From positions 486,629 to 550,628 of the forward strand of contig NZ_SJPT01000004.1 in NCBI RefSeq assembly GCF_007860095.1: a stretch of 64,000 nt of DNA, in the 5' to 3' direction. The notes under the pieces are model-generated. The model was not told the origin of the DNA. It did no database searches and saw nothing but the letters and a program-made list of their open reading frames with translations. Source of the stretch: Novipirellula galeiformis (GTDB lineage: Bacteria > Planctomycetota > Planctomycetia > Pirellulales > Pirellulaceae). The position numbers were made by a program, and so were the translations under genes. Shown piece after piece: positions 44,179 to 53,927 of the stretch (positions are counted from its first letter, which is position 1; each line of letters starts with the position of its first letter).

Positions 44179-46479
44179 ATGGCTCGTTTTTGGAATCGTT
44201 GGACCGGACGCTCAAAGACTTCACAATCCACTCATAAAAAACGCGACAAGACAAGGAAGTCCCCGCGTCGTCGTCTGAAGTCCGAAACGCTTGAGACTCG
44301 GCAACTATTGGCCGCCAACCTCTTTCATAACGAACTGATCCCCGAAGACACCAACGAGGATGGCGTGGTGTCGGCGATCGACGCCTTGACGATCATCAAT
44401 GAGATAAACCGCCAGACTCGCGGAGGAGATGTGGCGACGGGGGATGGTGGTCAAGTTGAAGATCGTGGACGCGGCCGAATGACCGACGTCAACAACGATG
44501 GGCGAGACACGGCGTTGGATGCGTTGATGGTCATCAATCGGTTGCATCGCGAACGCAACGGTGGTTTTAATCCTGTCCAAAAGCCGGAAACGCCCAACGA
44601 AGACCCGACTGGCGATCTGGGCACGGAAGTCCGATCGGTCGACGGCACTGGAAACAATCTGGAAACCCCCGAATTGGGATCAGCAGACACCGCACTCATT
44701 CGGATCGCAGAAAATGATTACGCCGACGGCATCTCCGAACCTGCCGGAGAGGATCGCCCGAGCGCTCGCGAGATCAGCAACACGGTCTCCGCTGCGGCCC
44801 CCGACGGCACAACCAATGAGCGAGACTTGAGTTCATTCGTCTTTATCTGGGGCCAATTCCTGGATCACGACATCGACCTTTCCTTGCAACCGGCGAACGA
44901 GGCAGACGAGATTGCGTTTGACATCGAAGTTCCCACCGGCGATCCGTTGTTCGACCCCGCGGGCACCGGCGAAGAAACCATTCACTTAACGCGATCGGAT
45001 ATTGCCGAGGGAACAGGAACTTCAATCGACACGCCGGCCGAGCAAGTCAATGCGATCACCGCTTGGGTTGACGGCTCGCAAGTCTACGGCAGCACTCAAA
45101 CCGTCGCCGATTCGCTCCGGGAATTTGAGGGCGGGCGAATGCTAATGAGCGACGACGGTCTGCTGCCGACCGACGACAATGGCAACGTGTTGGCCGGAGA
45201 CATTCGCGCCTCCGAAAACATTGCCTTGACGTCGATGCATGCCCTGTTCATCCGCGAACACAACCGGCTGGCTGATGAGATTTCCGCAGCCAATCCTGAT
45301 TTGACCGACGAGGAGATTTACCAACAGGCTCGTGAAATCGTGATCGCTGAATTGCAATCGATCACCTACAACGAGTTCTTGCCGGCATTGTTGGGTGAAG
45401 ACGCCCTAGCGGAGTACGAGGGCTACGATTCAAGTGTCGATCCTTCGATCGCCAATGAATTTTCGACCGCCGCGTTCCGGTTTGGGCACACGACACTCAA
45501 TGACACGATTGGATTCTATGGGAACGATGGTTTGGATGTGGAGGATGCGATTTCACTCGCCGACGCCTTCTTCAATTCCTCCTTGCTCGAAGAGACCGGC
45601 ATCGACTCGATCTTGAAGTCCGGCGCGTCGACGTTATCGCAAGAAACCGACTTGGAAGTGGTCGACAGCTTGCGAAACTTCTTGTTCGGACAACCCGGCA
45701 GCGGTGGATTTGACCTCGTTTCGCTCAACATCCAACGTGGACGCGATCACGGCTTGGCCGACTTTAACTCCGTCCGCGAAGCGATCGGGTTGGAAGCTTA
45801 CGACTCGTTCGACCAAATCACCAGTGATGTCGAATTGCAAGGCAAACTCGAAACGCTCTACGGCGATGTCAACAACATCGACTTGTGGGTGGGATTGTTG
45901 GCGGAGGATCACGCCGAGGGAAGTTCGTTGGGTGAAACGTCGACGTTGATCATCGCCGATCAGTTTGAACGGCTTCGTGACGGCGATCGTTTCTACTACG
46001 AGAACACAATGACCAGCAGCGAAATCCGTGAGATCGAAAACACGACGCTGGCCGACATCATCGAGCGCAACACGACTAACACGTCGCTGCAATCGAACGT
46101 GTTCTTTTTCACGCCGACGATCGCAGGAACGGTCACCACCGATACGCCGGTTGTCGAACAAGTCGCGAATCAACAACGCGGCCGTCAAGACCGGGGCAAT
46201 GACCGGCGCAGTCGAGGGTCAAACGACATCCGCCAATCCACCGTCGGGGTGGAAGGAGTGACGTTGGAGCTGCTCGATAGTGAAGGAGATGTCGTCGACA
46301 CCGTGATTACCAACAGCGATGGCAATTACGAGTTTGATTCGTTCGATCGCAGCGGCGAATACCAAGTCCGTGTTGCCTCATCCAACGAAATCACCTCGGT
46401 CAATTCCGATTCCATCGACCTACTTGTTAGTAGTGGCGACTCGCATTTGAAGAACGTCGATTTTTCCGTCATGGTCTAG
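44179..46479 (+). CDS. Secreted animal-type haem peroxidase with N-terminal dockerin
   Basis: A 766-residue protein. LEPR-XLL-like motif LETRQLLA (38-45), then two dockerin halves (DTNEDGVVSAIDALTIINEIN; DVNNDGRDTALDALMVINRLH). The peroxidase domain shows WGQFLDHDIDL (distal histidine, ~229), ITAWVDGSQVYGS, MHALFIREHNRLADE, FRFGHTTLND (proximal histidine, ~436) and LNIQRGRDHGLADFN, as in An_peroxidase (myeloperoxidase/peroxinectin) proteins. A C-terminal SdrD-B/prealbumin-like module follows (GVTLELLDSEGDVVDT). It probably oxidises halides or phenolics outside the cell, with roles in defence or crosslinking. ATG 44179 is chosen because AGGTGG precedes it. Confidence 0.88.
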   Translation: MARFWNRWTGRSKTSQSTHKKRDKTRKSPRRRLKSETLETRQLLAANLFHNELIPEDTNEDGVVSAIDALTIINEINRQTRGGDVATGDGGQVEDRGRGRMTDVNNDGRDTALDALMVINRLHRERNGGFNPVQKPETPNEDPTGDLGTEVRSVDGTGNNLETPELGSADTALIRIAENDYADGISEPAGEDRPSAREISNTVSAAAPDGTTNERDLSSFVFIWGQFLDHDIDLSLQPANEADEIAFDIEVPTGDPLFDPAGTGEETIHLTRSDIAEGTGTSIDTPAEQVNAITAWVDGSQVYGSTQTVADSLREFEGGRMLMSDDGLLPTDDNGNVLAGDIRASENIALTSMHALFIREHNRLADEISAANPDLTDEEIYQQAREIVIAELQSITYNEFLPALLGEDALAEYEGYDSSVDPSIANEFSTAAFRFGHTTLNDTIGFYGNDGLDVEDAISLADAFFNSSLLEETGIDSILKSGASTLSQETDLEVVDSLRNFLFGQPGSGGFDLVSLNIQRGRDHGLADFNSVREAIGLEAYDSFDQITSDVELQGKLETLYGDVNNIDLWVGLLAEDHAEGSSLGETSTLIIADQFERLRDGDRFYYENTMTSSEIREIENTTLADIIERNTTNTSLQSNVFFFTPTIAGTVTTDTPVVEQVANQQRGRQDRGNDRRSRGSNDIRQSTVGVEGVTLELLDSEGDVVDTVITNSDGNYEFDSFDRSGEYQVRVASSNEITSVNSDSIDLLVSSGDSHLKNVDFSVMV

Positions 46480-46594
46480 TCGCTCACTCGGTGCCGCATG
46501 GAATCTCCATGCGGCGGTTACCTTCAACCTGGCTCGGATACGTTCGGTCAGGCTGAAGGCTGTTGCACTTTATGCAAATCCCAGGAGACCCAAA

Positions 46595-46840
46595 ATGATT
46601 TCGCGAAGGATATCACGACACAATGACATCCAGGCTCGCGACGCTTGGTTCGCATCCCTCTCGAAAGGTCGCGAATCAATGGACGGCGAGAATGTGTATG
46701 TCCAAGCGTTCTGGCCAGAACTAGCGGTGGCATCGCCGGAGGTTGACGCAGGAGTGATGGACGAACGTGCCCGGCTAGACACTGCAATCCCTGCTCCGAT
46801 TCGCGGACTTAGGGAACGACTTTCTCGCTTCGGAGTGTGA
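46595..46840 (+). CDS. Small hypothetical protein
   Basis: An 81-residue open frame with a good ribosome site, AGGAG seven bases before the ATG. The sequence (WFASLSKGRESMDGENVYVQ) has no recognised domain, signal or membrane segment. It lies alone in the gap between two surface-protein genes. The ribosome site is the main argument; the amino-acid composition is only moderately protein-like. Confidence 0.35.
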   Translation: MISRRISRHNDIQARDAWFASLSKGRESMDGENVYVQAFWPELAVASPEVDAGVMDERARLDTAIPAPIRGLRERLSRFGV

Positions 46841-46925
46841 CAAAACGAAGTGGAAGTCTCCCTGCTGAATCAGACCCGCTAGTCGAAGCCACGTAACTCA
46901 AGACCTCGATCACAGGAACAGTACC

Positions 46926-47996
46926 ATGAGTCGAAAATCCTCCCGCCGTCGTCGGCTAGGCATCGAAGGACTGGAGACTCGTCGCGTTTTGGCCGCAACG
47001 CTTTCGGTGGTCGACGGATCGTTGTTAGTCGAAGGTGACGCGGACGGTGCGATCGCGATCGTCGACATGGGCGACGGCACGCTGCAAGTCACCGAGTCGG
47101 GGGCGGGCGACGGTGGCGAAGATCAAGTTCAAATCGTCGAGGGCGTCCGTGACGACATCGTCATTAACCTTGACTCCGGCGGACTCGAGGCAAACGACGT
47201 CGTCTCGATTGATCTTTCGGCCAACTCCGTCGCCGTCGATACGATCTTCGCGGCACTTGGCGGAGGCGACAACTCAATCAGCCTCGATGGAGGCACGATC
47301 ACTGGCGATTTGATCGTTCGCGGTGGCGATGGCCATGACACCGTTGTCGTGGCGGAGGATGCGAGTGTCGGACAAGACGTCATGGCATCCCTGGGCAACG
47401 GTGACAATACCACATCGATCCTCGGCGACGTGGATGGAAACCTCGCCATCCGCAATGGTGACGGAGATGACACCGTTGCGATCGGCGAGGAATCCGTCAT
47501 CGGCGGCGGTGTGCGGATGGGACTTGGCGATGGGGCGAACACGGTCGATGTCTCGGGACAGATCGCTCGTGATCTGAACCTTCGCGGCGGGGGCGACGAT
47601 GACACCATCTCGATCTTGGCAGAAGCCATTGTCGCCGGGAACACACGTGCTTCGCTGGGCGATGGTGATAACACGATGGCGATCGATGGCACCATCGGAA
47701 ACGACTTGCGTTACCAAGGACTCGATGACGATGACAACGTCGCGATCAACGCGAACGCGACCATCGATGGCGATGTCAAACTAACGCTATCCGGCGGCGA
47801 CAACGCCGTGATTATCGACGGAACGATTCACGGAACTGTGGACATCCTCAGCGCCCACGAAGACGACACCGTCGAGATTAGCGATGAAGCCAATGTGGAT
47901 GGCGAAACCAACCTCGCGGTCGGAGAGCAACGCGAACGTGAACAAACCGATCACCGCCGAGCACGTCATCAACGAGCCCGAACGGCACAGTATTAA
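46926..47996 (+). CDS. LEPR-type repeat protein (beta-helix-like), C-terminus possibly frameshifted
   Basis: A 356-residue protein with LETRRVLA at residues 16-23 of the LEPR-XLL type. The rest is built of ~20-25-residue repeats with the pattern GDGxNT...DGxIxGDLxxRGGDGxDT (for example [20 protein letters not shown] and [20 protein letters not shown]), as in secreted beta-helical or calcium-binding adhesins. The last ~25 residues turn abruptly into an Arg/Glu/Gln/His-rich run. A one-base skip near 47925 would give [19 protein letters not shown], closer to the preceding composition, so a late frameshift is possible. Function: probably extracellular matrix or adhesion. Confidence 0.65.
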   Translation: MSRKSSRRRRLGIEGLETRRVLAATLSVVDGSLLVEGDADGAIAIVDMGDGTLQVTESGAGDGGEDQVQIVEGVRDDIVINLDSGGLEANDVVSIDLSANSVAVDTIFAALGGGDNSISLDGGTITGDLIVRGGDGHDTVVVAEDASVGQDVMASLGNGDNTTSILGDVDGNLAIRNGDGDDTVAIGEESVIGGGVRMGLGDGANTVDVSGQIARDLNLRGGGDDDTISILAEAIVAGNTRASLGDGDNTMAIDGTIGNDLRYQGLDDDDNVAINANATIDGDVKLTLSGGDNAVIIDGTIHGTVDILSAHEDDTVEISDEANVDGETNLAVGEQREREQTDHRRARHQRARTAQY

Positions 47997-48581
47997 CGCA
48001 AAAAAACTAACGATGCCTCATCAATTTCTCAAACCCGCCAAGGCACGCGGCCATAAATACATCACGCTCATTCGCATCCCTCGTGACCCTATCGGTTGCT
48101 CTAGTGCGAACCTGCGATGATCCGCGTCCACCACCGGGTGCTCGTGCCGAGAGAGGAAAAAGGCAATGCAAAAATGCAAATCCATAGTGGGTAAAACGCC
48201 GCTCCAAACGGAAAACCCTGGCTTCACCCAAGGATGCGAAACAAGCACCAAGATCGAAACTTCATGAACGTGGGCGGCCAAGAGAGACCGAAGCAAATTC
48301 ATCGCAGCGGTCTCGGTCATGCCGATCCGGACGCAGCAGGGGGGGACACATCGGCGCGCCCGGCTCGCCACGTAGAAACGGCTGACTTACGGGGGGCAAC
48401 GTTCAGTGAACCAGCGGAGGAAGTTCATTCCTGAACCGCAAAAACCCGTCTGTGAGCGGTTTATTGGGAATCCGCACTGAATTCGTGACCCGAAACGGGG
48501 ATAAAGAACGCATTGAATGATGGAACTGCCGAACGCGAACTTTCCCGAGACGCTAAACACTGACCACGCCCGGAGTACAGC
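47997..48581. other. Gap without a convincing gene
   Basis: No open frame here looks like protein on either strand. The longest minus-strand frame (48021-48371) has no coherent features. An AACCGC/GCGGTT hairpin spans about 48434-48461. The region probably holds the promoter of the sigma-factor operon; no specific boxes were recognised. Confidence 0.4.
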
Positions 48582-49238
48582 ATGGTTGCCACCGTCAATG
48601 ATTCCTCCGATTCCGTTCTTACGCCTGAAAAGATGATTGCCCGTGTGCGTCAAGGCAACGGCGAGTCACTCGGCGAACTACTGGAACTGTATCGCAACTA
48701 CCTAACGGTCCTGGCAACGGCGCAGGTCGGTAATCGGCTGCGTCGCCGCATGAGCAAATCGGACTTGGTTCAAGAAACGATGCTGGCTGCACACCGCGAC
48801 TTCGGAAAGTTTCGTGGCGGCAGCGAGAGCGAACTGGTCGCGTGGTTACGACAGATCCTTTGCAATTGCCTCAGCCATGCAATCGAAAAACATGTGCACG
48901 CCAAGAAGCGAGACGTTCGCCGCGAGGTGGCCCTAGAACATGTCGCCAATCACCTAAACGAAAGTCTTGTTCGGCTTTCTCGATTAGCCGTCGATCCCGC
49001 GCCCACACCAAGCCAAGCGATGGCGAACCATGAATTGGCGACCGAGCTTTCCGAGCAACTGGCAAAGTTGAAGGACAACTATCGCGACGTCATCATCTAT
49101 CGCAATTTGCAAAGTCTCTCGTTCGACGAAATCGCCCAGCGGATGGGGATCAAGTCAGGGGCAGCCCGGATGCTGTGGCTGCGAGCGATCGCCAAGTTCA
49201 AAGAGGTCTGCGAATTCAATCACGAGGCCGAGCAATGA
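48582..49238 (+). CDS. ECF RNA polymerase sigma factor (TIGR02984-like)
   Basis: A 218-residue sigma factor. Region 2 has SLGELLELYRNYLTVLA, SKSDLVQETMLAAHRDFGKF and ESELVAWLRQILCNCL. Region 4 has LSEQLAKLKDNYRDVIIYRNLQSLSFDEIAQRMGIKSGAARMLWLRA. The pattern fits the planctomycete-specific TIGR02984 subgroup. GGAG lies seven bases before the ATG. Its stop overlaps the next start (ATGA at 49235-49238), making an operon with a Ser/Thr kinase and an LEPR-type surface protein. Signal input is probably through that kinase. Confidence 0.88.
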   Translation: MVATVNDSSDSVLTPEKMIARVRQGNGESLGELLELYRNYLTVLATAQVGNRLRRRMSKSDLVQETMLAAHRDFGKFRGGSESELVAWLRQILCNCLSHAIEKHVHAKKRDVRREVALEHVANHLNESLVRLSRLAVDPAPTPSQAMANHELATELSEQLAKLKDNYRDVIIYRNLQSLSFDEIAQRMGIKSGAARMLWLRAIAKFKEVCEFNHEAEQ

Positions 49239-51736
49239 ATCCATCCCGATTCCCCTTTGGATTAAGCTCGCTCGATGACGCCAACGACGAACCGCTGGCG
49301 ATGCGAAATCTGAGCGACGCACAAAAAGACGAACTGGGCGTTCTGCTCGAACAGTACTTGGAAGCGCTCGAGACGGGTGTGCCGCCGACGGTCGAATCTC
49401 TGACACGCAACGCGATTGAATTACGAGAACCGCTACGCGCTTGCGTGGGCGGACTCGAAAGCTTGCATCGGCTTGCCGGTGGCGAGTCGGCACGCCCCGC
49501 CGACGAGACTCGCGATCACGACGAGCGTCGGCTTGGTGCGTTTGATTTGCACGAAGAAATTGGGCGAGGTGGGATGGGCGTTGTCTATCGCGCCACCCAA
49601 CGTTCCTTGAATCGCACCGTTGCCGTAAAGGTCTTGCCGCTCGCGTCCGTGTTGGACCCTCGACAATTGACTCGGTTTCAACACGAAGCCGAGGCCGCAG
49701 CCAGTTTGCTGCACCCACACATCGTCCCCGTTTTCGCGATCGGTTGCGAACGTGGCGTTCACTTTTATGCGATGCAGTACATCCGCGGGCAATCGGTCGC
49801 GGAGTGGATTGAATGCTGTCGCCCCCACGATGCCGAATGTCAAAACGTCGTCTCGATCGCCGCCGACGTTGCGGATGCGCTTCACGCGGCTCACGAACTG
49901 GGCATCGTCCACCGTGACATCAAACCCTCCAACCTGTTGCTCGACGACACCGGAAAAGTCTGGATCACGGACTTCGGACTGGCGAGGATTCAAAGTGACA
50001 CGGCGGTGACGCAATCGGGCGATGTGTTGGGCACGATGCGTTACATGAGTCCCGAACAGGCGCGAGGTGAATCGGCGGTCGTCGACGGACGCAGTGACAT
50101 CTATTCGCTTGCTGCAACGCTCTACGAAATGCTGACGTTGCAGCCCGCCCATCAAGGTGACGACGCTCCCACCATTTTGCGAACCTTCGACGACGATTCG
50201 ACCAAGCCGCTGCGCCGCTTGCGTCCCGGTCTACCGCGTGATCTCGAAACGGTGATTGGCAAAGCGATGTCGAGCACTCGCGACGGTCGCTATGAAACGG
50301 CCAGTGAATTTGCGATGGACCTGCGTCGCGTCCTCGCCGGCGAACCGACGATCGCGCGGCCGCCCACGATCGTCGACCGGTGCGTGCGTGTCGCCAACAA
50401 GTACCGATCCGCAGTCGTTGCAACCGCATTGGTTGGGATGTTGGCGGTGATCGGGTTTGCCATTGGCACCGCGAAACTTGCCGCTGCGAAACAAGTTTCC
50501 GATGCGCACGCCGCCCAATCACGCGAAAACGAGATCATCGCCCGCGACGCAATCAATGGACTCGGCAGCCAAGTGGCGGAGTTGTTGTCCGACATTCCGG
50601 CCGCAAATTCCGTTCGCCATCGCTTGCTTCGTGAAACGTTAGATTATTACCAACGTTTCGCGGGTTCACCCTCGATCGACGGGATCGACAACCGACGTCG
50701 CTCGGAAGACTTGGCCGTCACGTTTGGAAAAATGGGGGTCCTGCAATCCGAACTCGGTGATCGTGCCGCGGCCATCGAATCGCTGCAAACGTCCGAGCAA
50801 CTCTACCAGCGATTGGCACAAACGTTTGCCAGCGACCCGTTACTGGAACTCGAATGGTCGATCAGCCAGAACAACCTTGGCGAGGAACTCGCCGCCGCCG
50901 GTGATGCAAATGCGGCATCGAAATGGTTCAACCAAGCCATCCCGATTCAAAAACGCTTGCATGACGATGGGGATGCAAACGCAAGCCGAGAACTCGCAAA
51001 AACGCTCAACAACGTGGGCGGAATGTTGGCCGGCACCGAAAACATCGAAGCAGCCAAAGCCGCCTATACCCAAGCGATTGATCTGCTTGAACGCCAAAAC
51101 GCGATGGCCGATTTGCGATGCACCATTCAATCGAACTTGGCCGGCGTGTTGGCGAAACGGGAACCGGCGCTGGCCGCGGAACTCGCGAGCCAGTCGCTCG
51201 CTCACCAACTCACTCGATTGGAAGCCGACGCCAGCGATCCCAAACTTGCCACGCAAGTCGTCGTCACACTCAATTCGCTGGCCAACGCACAAACACAATC
51301 CAGCCTGCATCAAAAGGCGGTCACCACCCTGCGGCAAGCGGTCGAAATCGGTCAGCAACTGCACACGCGGTGGCCCAATCAAGCGTCCTACCATCGAGAC
51401 CTCGTCATCAGCCTGAACCACCTCGGCATGGCACTATCCGAACTCGGCCGATTGAAACAGGCCGACGTCGTGTTGGGGCAAGCCGTCCAGCACGCTCGGC
51501 AGCTAAATAATACGTTCGCCGATAACGCCGAAGTGCAAAGCATGCTCGGTGGCGTGTTGAACAATCGTGGCTTTTTGAAGCGACAAGTCGGTGACGCCGA
51601 TGCCGCGCGACGACATTACAAAGAGGCGGCGGATCACCAGCAGATCGCGGTAGAGTTGGCACCTCAGAATGTTCGCTATGCGGAGCTGCTGAACAAGCAC
51701 CGCTACAACTTAAAACAATTGGAGGGTAAATCATGA
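49235..51736 (+). CDS. Membrane Ser/Thr protein kinase with TPR domain
   Basis: An 833-residue kinase. Kinase domain: IGRGGMGVVYRAT (glycine loop), VAVKVLPL (lysine), [11 protein letters not shown] (catalytic loop), ITDFGLAR and GTMRYMSPEQAR. A transmembrane helix (SAVVATALVGMLAVIGFAIG) lies near residue 395, followed by ~430 residues of TPR helices. ATG 49235 overlaps the sigma stop; the gene's own stop overlaps the next start (ATGA at 51733-51736). The N-terminal ~100 residues include a helical region (ALETGVPPTVESL) typical of planctomycete kinases. It probably senses an envelope cue and modifies its sigma factor, by context. Confidence 0.88.
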   Translation: MNPSRFPFGLSSLDDANDEPLAMRNLSDAQKDELGVLLEQYLEALETGVPPTVESLTRNAIELREPLRACVGGLESLHRLAGGESARPADETRDHDERRLGAFDLHEEIGRGGMGVVYRATQRSLNRTVAVKVLPLASVLDPRQLTRFQHEAEAAASLLHPHIVPVFAIGCERGVHFYAMQYIRGQSVAEWIECCRPHDAECQNVVSIAADVADALHAAHELGIVHRDIKPSNLLLDDTGKVWITDFGLARIQSDTAVTQSGDVLGTMRYMSPEQARGESAVVDGRSDIYSLAATLYEMLTLQPAHQGDDAPTILRTFDDDSTKPLRRLRPGLPRDLETVIGKAMSSTRDGRYETASEFAMDLRRVLAGEPTIARPPTIVDRCVRVANKYRSAVVATALVGMLAVIGFAIGTAKLAAAKQVSDAHAAQSRENEIIARDAINGLGSQVAELLSDIPAANSVRHRLLRETLDYYQRFAGSPSIDGIDNRRRSEDLAVTFGKMGVLQSELGDRAAAIESLQTSEQLYQRLAQTFASDPLLELEWSISQNNLGEELAAAGDANAASKWFNQAIPIQKRLHDDGDANASRELAKTLNNVGGMLAGTENIEAAKAAYTQAIDLLERQNAMADLRCTIQSNLAGVLAKREPALAAELASQSLAHQLTRLEADASDPKLATQVVVTLNSLANAQTQSSLHQKAVTTLRQAVEIGQQLHTRWPNQASYHRDLVISLNHLGMALSELGRLKQADVVLGQAVQHARQLNNTFADNAEVQSMLGGVLNNRGFLKRQVGDADAARRHYKEAADHQQIAVELAPQNVRYAELLNKHRYNLKQLEGKS

Positions 51737-52896
51737 GCAGTCCATCCTCCACCCGTCCCTCTCGTTACCTGTGCTTAGAACGACTCGAAAGTCGTTCGCT
51801 GCTTGCTGGCGGATTGATGGCGGATGGATTGGCCGAATTCACCGGCGGCGACGATCGACTCGATCGGTCCAGTGCGAAGCAACACCAGTCCATCGCGCTG
51901 CAAAGCGGGCCAACTCAAAGTAACGCGCCCCCCAATAACGCGCCCCCCAATAACGCGTCCCCCAATAACGCGAACCGGCCTATCGCTGGCGAGTTTGCTG
52001 CGCAAGGCCGATTGCAACCGACTCTCAATCCCGCAACCGAATCGTCTCAACAACAACGTCTCCAATCGCAACCATCGGTAGCTGCAGAGAACACTCCCAG
52101 TGGATTCATTGTTTTGGGTGCTGCCTCCGCTCCCCAAACGCTGGCCACTGATGCGGTGCTTGCATCGCTTGCCAGTGTTTCGAGCGAATCCACCGCCGTT
52201 GCGGACGAGGCAATCGCCGGCGTGCCCTCCTCGGAAGTATCCACCATCCAATCGGCGGACACGTCCGTGCGGAGACCGCTCGGCCAGACTCCCGACATCG
52301 TTGAAATCACCTCTCCCGAACCGATCGACTTCGATTCCAGCGAACGTGATGGCACGGTGGATTTAACTCCGCTGTTGGCCCAGCCGTTTCAGCCGACCGA
52401 GCGTCCAAGCGAGGATACGTGGGAACTCAATCGTGAAACGCTGCCACGACTGAAACAAGCTATTGAAATCACACCGGGTGAACTCGCCCGACTCGCCGAT
52501 AACGTGGTGACCGATTGGTTCGGAGGTCCGGGCGGGATGGTCGCTGTGGACCATGTCCAGCTACCTGGCGAGCGTTTCCCACTCGACAACGCGATCGTTG
52601 ACATTCAATTGGAATCGACGGTAATGCTCTATCGTTCCCTTGATCTCTTTGCCGCGTCGACTGGGTCGCCCATCTCGATCCCTATTTCGATTCCTATTTC
52701 GGGCCCAGTCTTGGATGCGCTGATGACAACGCTTGAAAAAATTGCGGAATCCGAGACGCAACCGGTGGATAACCCCGCGCCGATCAAAGTTTCGACGATC
52801 GCCTATCCTGCGATCGCCGTCGCCGCCACCGGAGCGGCCCTCTCCGCGCGGCAACGTTCCAAGAAGGCTGAATTCCTAAAAACCCCACGCCGATAA
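51733..52896 (+). CDS. LEPR-type surface protein in sigma-kinase operon
   Basis: A 387-residue protein translated from an ATGA overlap with the kinase gene. LESRSLLA at residues 18-25 fits the LEPR-XLL-type export signal. The sequence is Ser/Gln/Asn-rich with the short repeat NNAPPNNA (three 15-bp DNA copies near 51934-51970), then a mixed region with no recognised domain. A weakly hydrophobic helix (AYPAIAVAATGAALSA) and a basic tail (RQRSKKAEFLKTPRR) end the protein, resembling a C-terminal membrane anchor. The operon position suggests it is a sensor or regulatory surface partner of the kinase; this is inferred. Confidence 0.6.
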   Translation: MSSPSSTRPSRYLCLERLESRSLLAGGLMADGLAEFTGGDDRLDRSSAKQHQSIALQSGPTQSNAPPNNAPPNNASPNNANRPIAGEFAAQGRLQPTLNPATESSQQQRLQSQPSVAAENTPSGFIVLGAASAPQTLATDAVLASLASVSSESTAVADEAIAGVPSSEVSTIQSADTSVRRPLGQTPDIVEITSPEPIDFDSSERDGTVDLTPLLAQPFQPTERPSEDTWELNRETLPRLKQAIEITPGELARLADNVVTDWFGGPGGMVAVDHVQLPGERFPLDNAIVDIQLESTVMLYRSLDLFAASTGSPISIPISIPISGPVLDALMTTLEKIAESETQPVDNPAPIKVSTIAYPAIAVAATGAALSARQRSKKAEFLKTPRR

Positions 52897-53070
52897 CGGC
52901 CGATCATCCGGTCGCAGGCATTCAAACGCTTCGGTCACTTGCTGTGGCGCTGGATCGATCGAGAAGCGAAGGCCGGTCACTGGACGAATGTGAACTGAAT
53001 GAACCATGGGGGCAAAATCATTCATCGCTAAATCTGGCGGATGGTTTTTATTTCTGCCCATTTGGAACGG

Positions 53071-53658
53071 ATGAAACAATCCGTAGAGTCTGATCCGAGC
53101 CCCGCTGCCAATGCCTCGACGTGGGTCGATGAGTATGGCGATTCGCTTTATCGCTATGCGTTGTCGCGGCTGCGCAATCCGGAAGCGGCGGAAGAAGTGG
53201 TGCAACAAACATTTTTGGCTGGTTTAGAGCATCGGGATCAATTTTCCGGGTCTGGATCACAGCAGGGGTGGCTGACGGGAATTCTGAAACGCAAGATCAT
53301 TGACTTTGTTCGTCAACGAAGTCGCTCTGCGCAAACCGCCGAAGTGGACATGCGCGATCCATTGGACTCGTTTTTTGATCGTAGCGGGAGCTGGAAAAAG
53401 AATGTTCATGAGACGTTGCTAGAGCCGCTTGATTCGGTCGATCGGAAGGAATTTTGGCCGATCTTTCAAAAGTGCCTCGGAACGTTGCCTCAGCGACAAT
53501 CCGGGGCGTTCATGCTAAGAGAAATCGAGAATCTAGAATCAGCAGAAATTTGTGAGGAGCTGGAGATCAGTGCATCCAATCTGTGGGTGCTACTGCATCG
53601 CGCGCGTCTTCGTCTCGCCCACTGCATTAAATCGCGGTGGCTTCAAGAAAATGAATAA
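53071..53658 (+). CDS. ECF sigma factor (TIGR02943-like)
   Basis: A 195-residue sigma factor with EYGDSLYRYALSRLRNPEAAEEVVQQTFLAGL (region 2.1-2.2, cited as two parts: YRYALSRLRN and EEVVQQTFLAGL), QQGWLTGILKRKIIDFVRQ (2.4) and PQRQSGAFMLREIENLESAE with LEISASNLWVLLHRARLRL (region 4). It fits the TIGR02943 subgroup, which is usually followed by an anti-sigma zinc-finger gene; here only a short unconvincing frame starting at 53651 follows. ATG 53071 or 53041 could be the start. The region-4 sequence is intact, so it should bind promoters. Confidence 0.82.
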   Translation: MKQSVESDPSPAANASTWVDEYGDSLYRYALSRLRNPEAAEEVVQQTFLAGLEHRDQFSGSGSQQGWLTGILKRKIIDFVRQRSRSAQTAEVDMRDPLDSFFDRSGSWKKNVHETLLEPLDSVDRKEFWPIFQKCLGTLPQRQSGAFMLREIENLESAEICEELEISASNLWVLLHRARLRLAHCIKSRWLQENE

Positions 53659-53810
53659 CCATCGACGTGACCCAGTGGTTTCGTGGGACGAGCGAATGGA
53701 TTGGAGAACTTACGTTGCCGTGGAAACACCGCCAACTCTCGCTGCAAGGCTTCCGCTTCGAACGCACGGGTTCCATCGACGACAAAGTATGACAAGTCCC
53801 GCGAACAAAG

Positions 53811-53830
53811 TGTTGACCGATTGGTCAACA
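53811..53830. promoter_or_regulatory. TetR-type operator 1
   Basis: TGTTGACCGATTGGTCAACA is a near-perfect 20-bp palindrome (8-bp arms TGTTGACC/GGTCAACA). The core GACCGATTGGTC has the GACCG-N2-GGTC form of many TetR-family operators. It lies ~130 bp before the carboxymuconolactone decarboxylase-like gene. The TetR gene itself is not in this window. Confidence 0.6.
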
Positions 53831-53927
53831 CCCGATAATGTTGCGGGGTAGCGTGAGACGAGCCCGCCCGTGTGGCGAATCGAGAAACGGAGGGGCGCAG
53901 GTTGGCTCCTCCTTTTTTTCCCTACTC

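Noticed and set aside
46480..46594. Additional gene before the small ORF at 46595
   Set aside because: No start with ribosome site and no protein-like frame.
48021..48371. Minus-strand 116-residue ORF
   Set aside because: No ribosome site, domain or coherent composition; the region is read as non-coding.
53651..53851. Anti-sigma zinc-finger gene
   Set aside because: The short frame lacks the HxxxCxxC motif.
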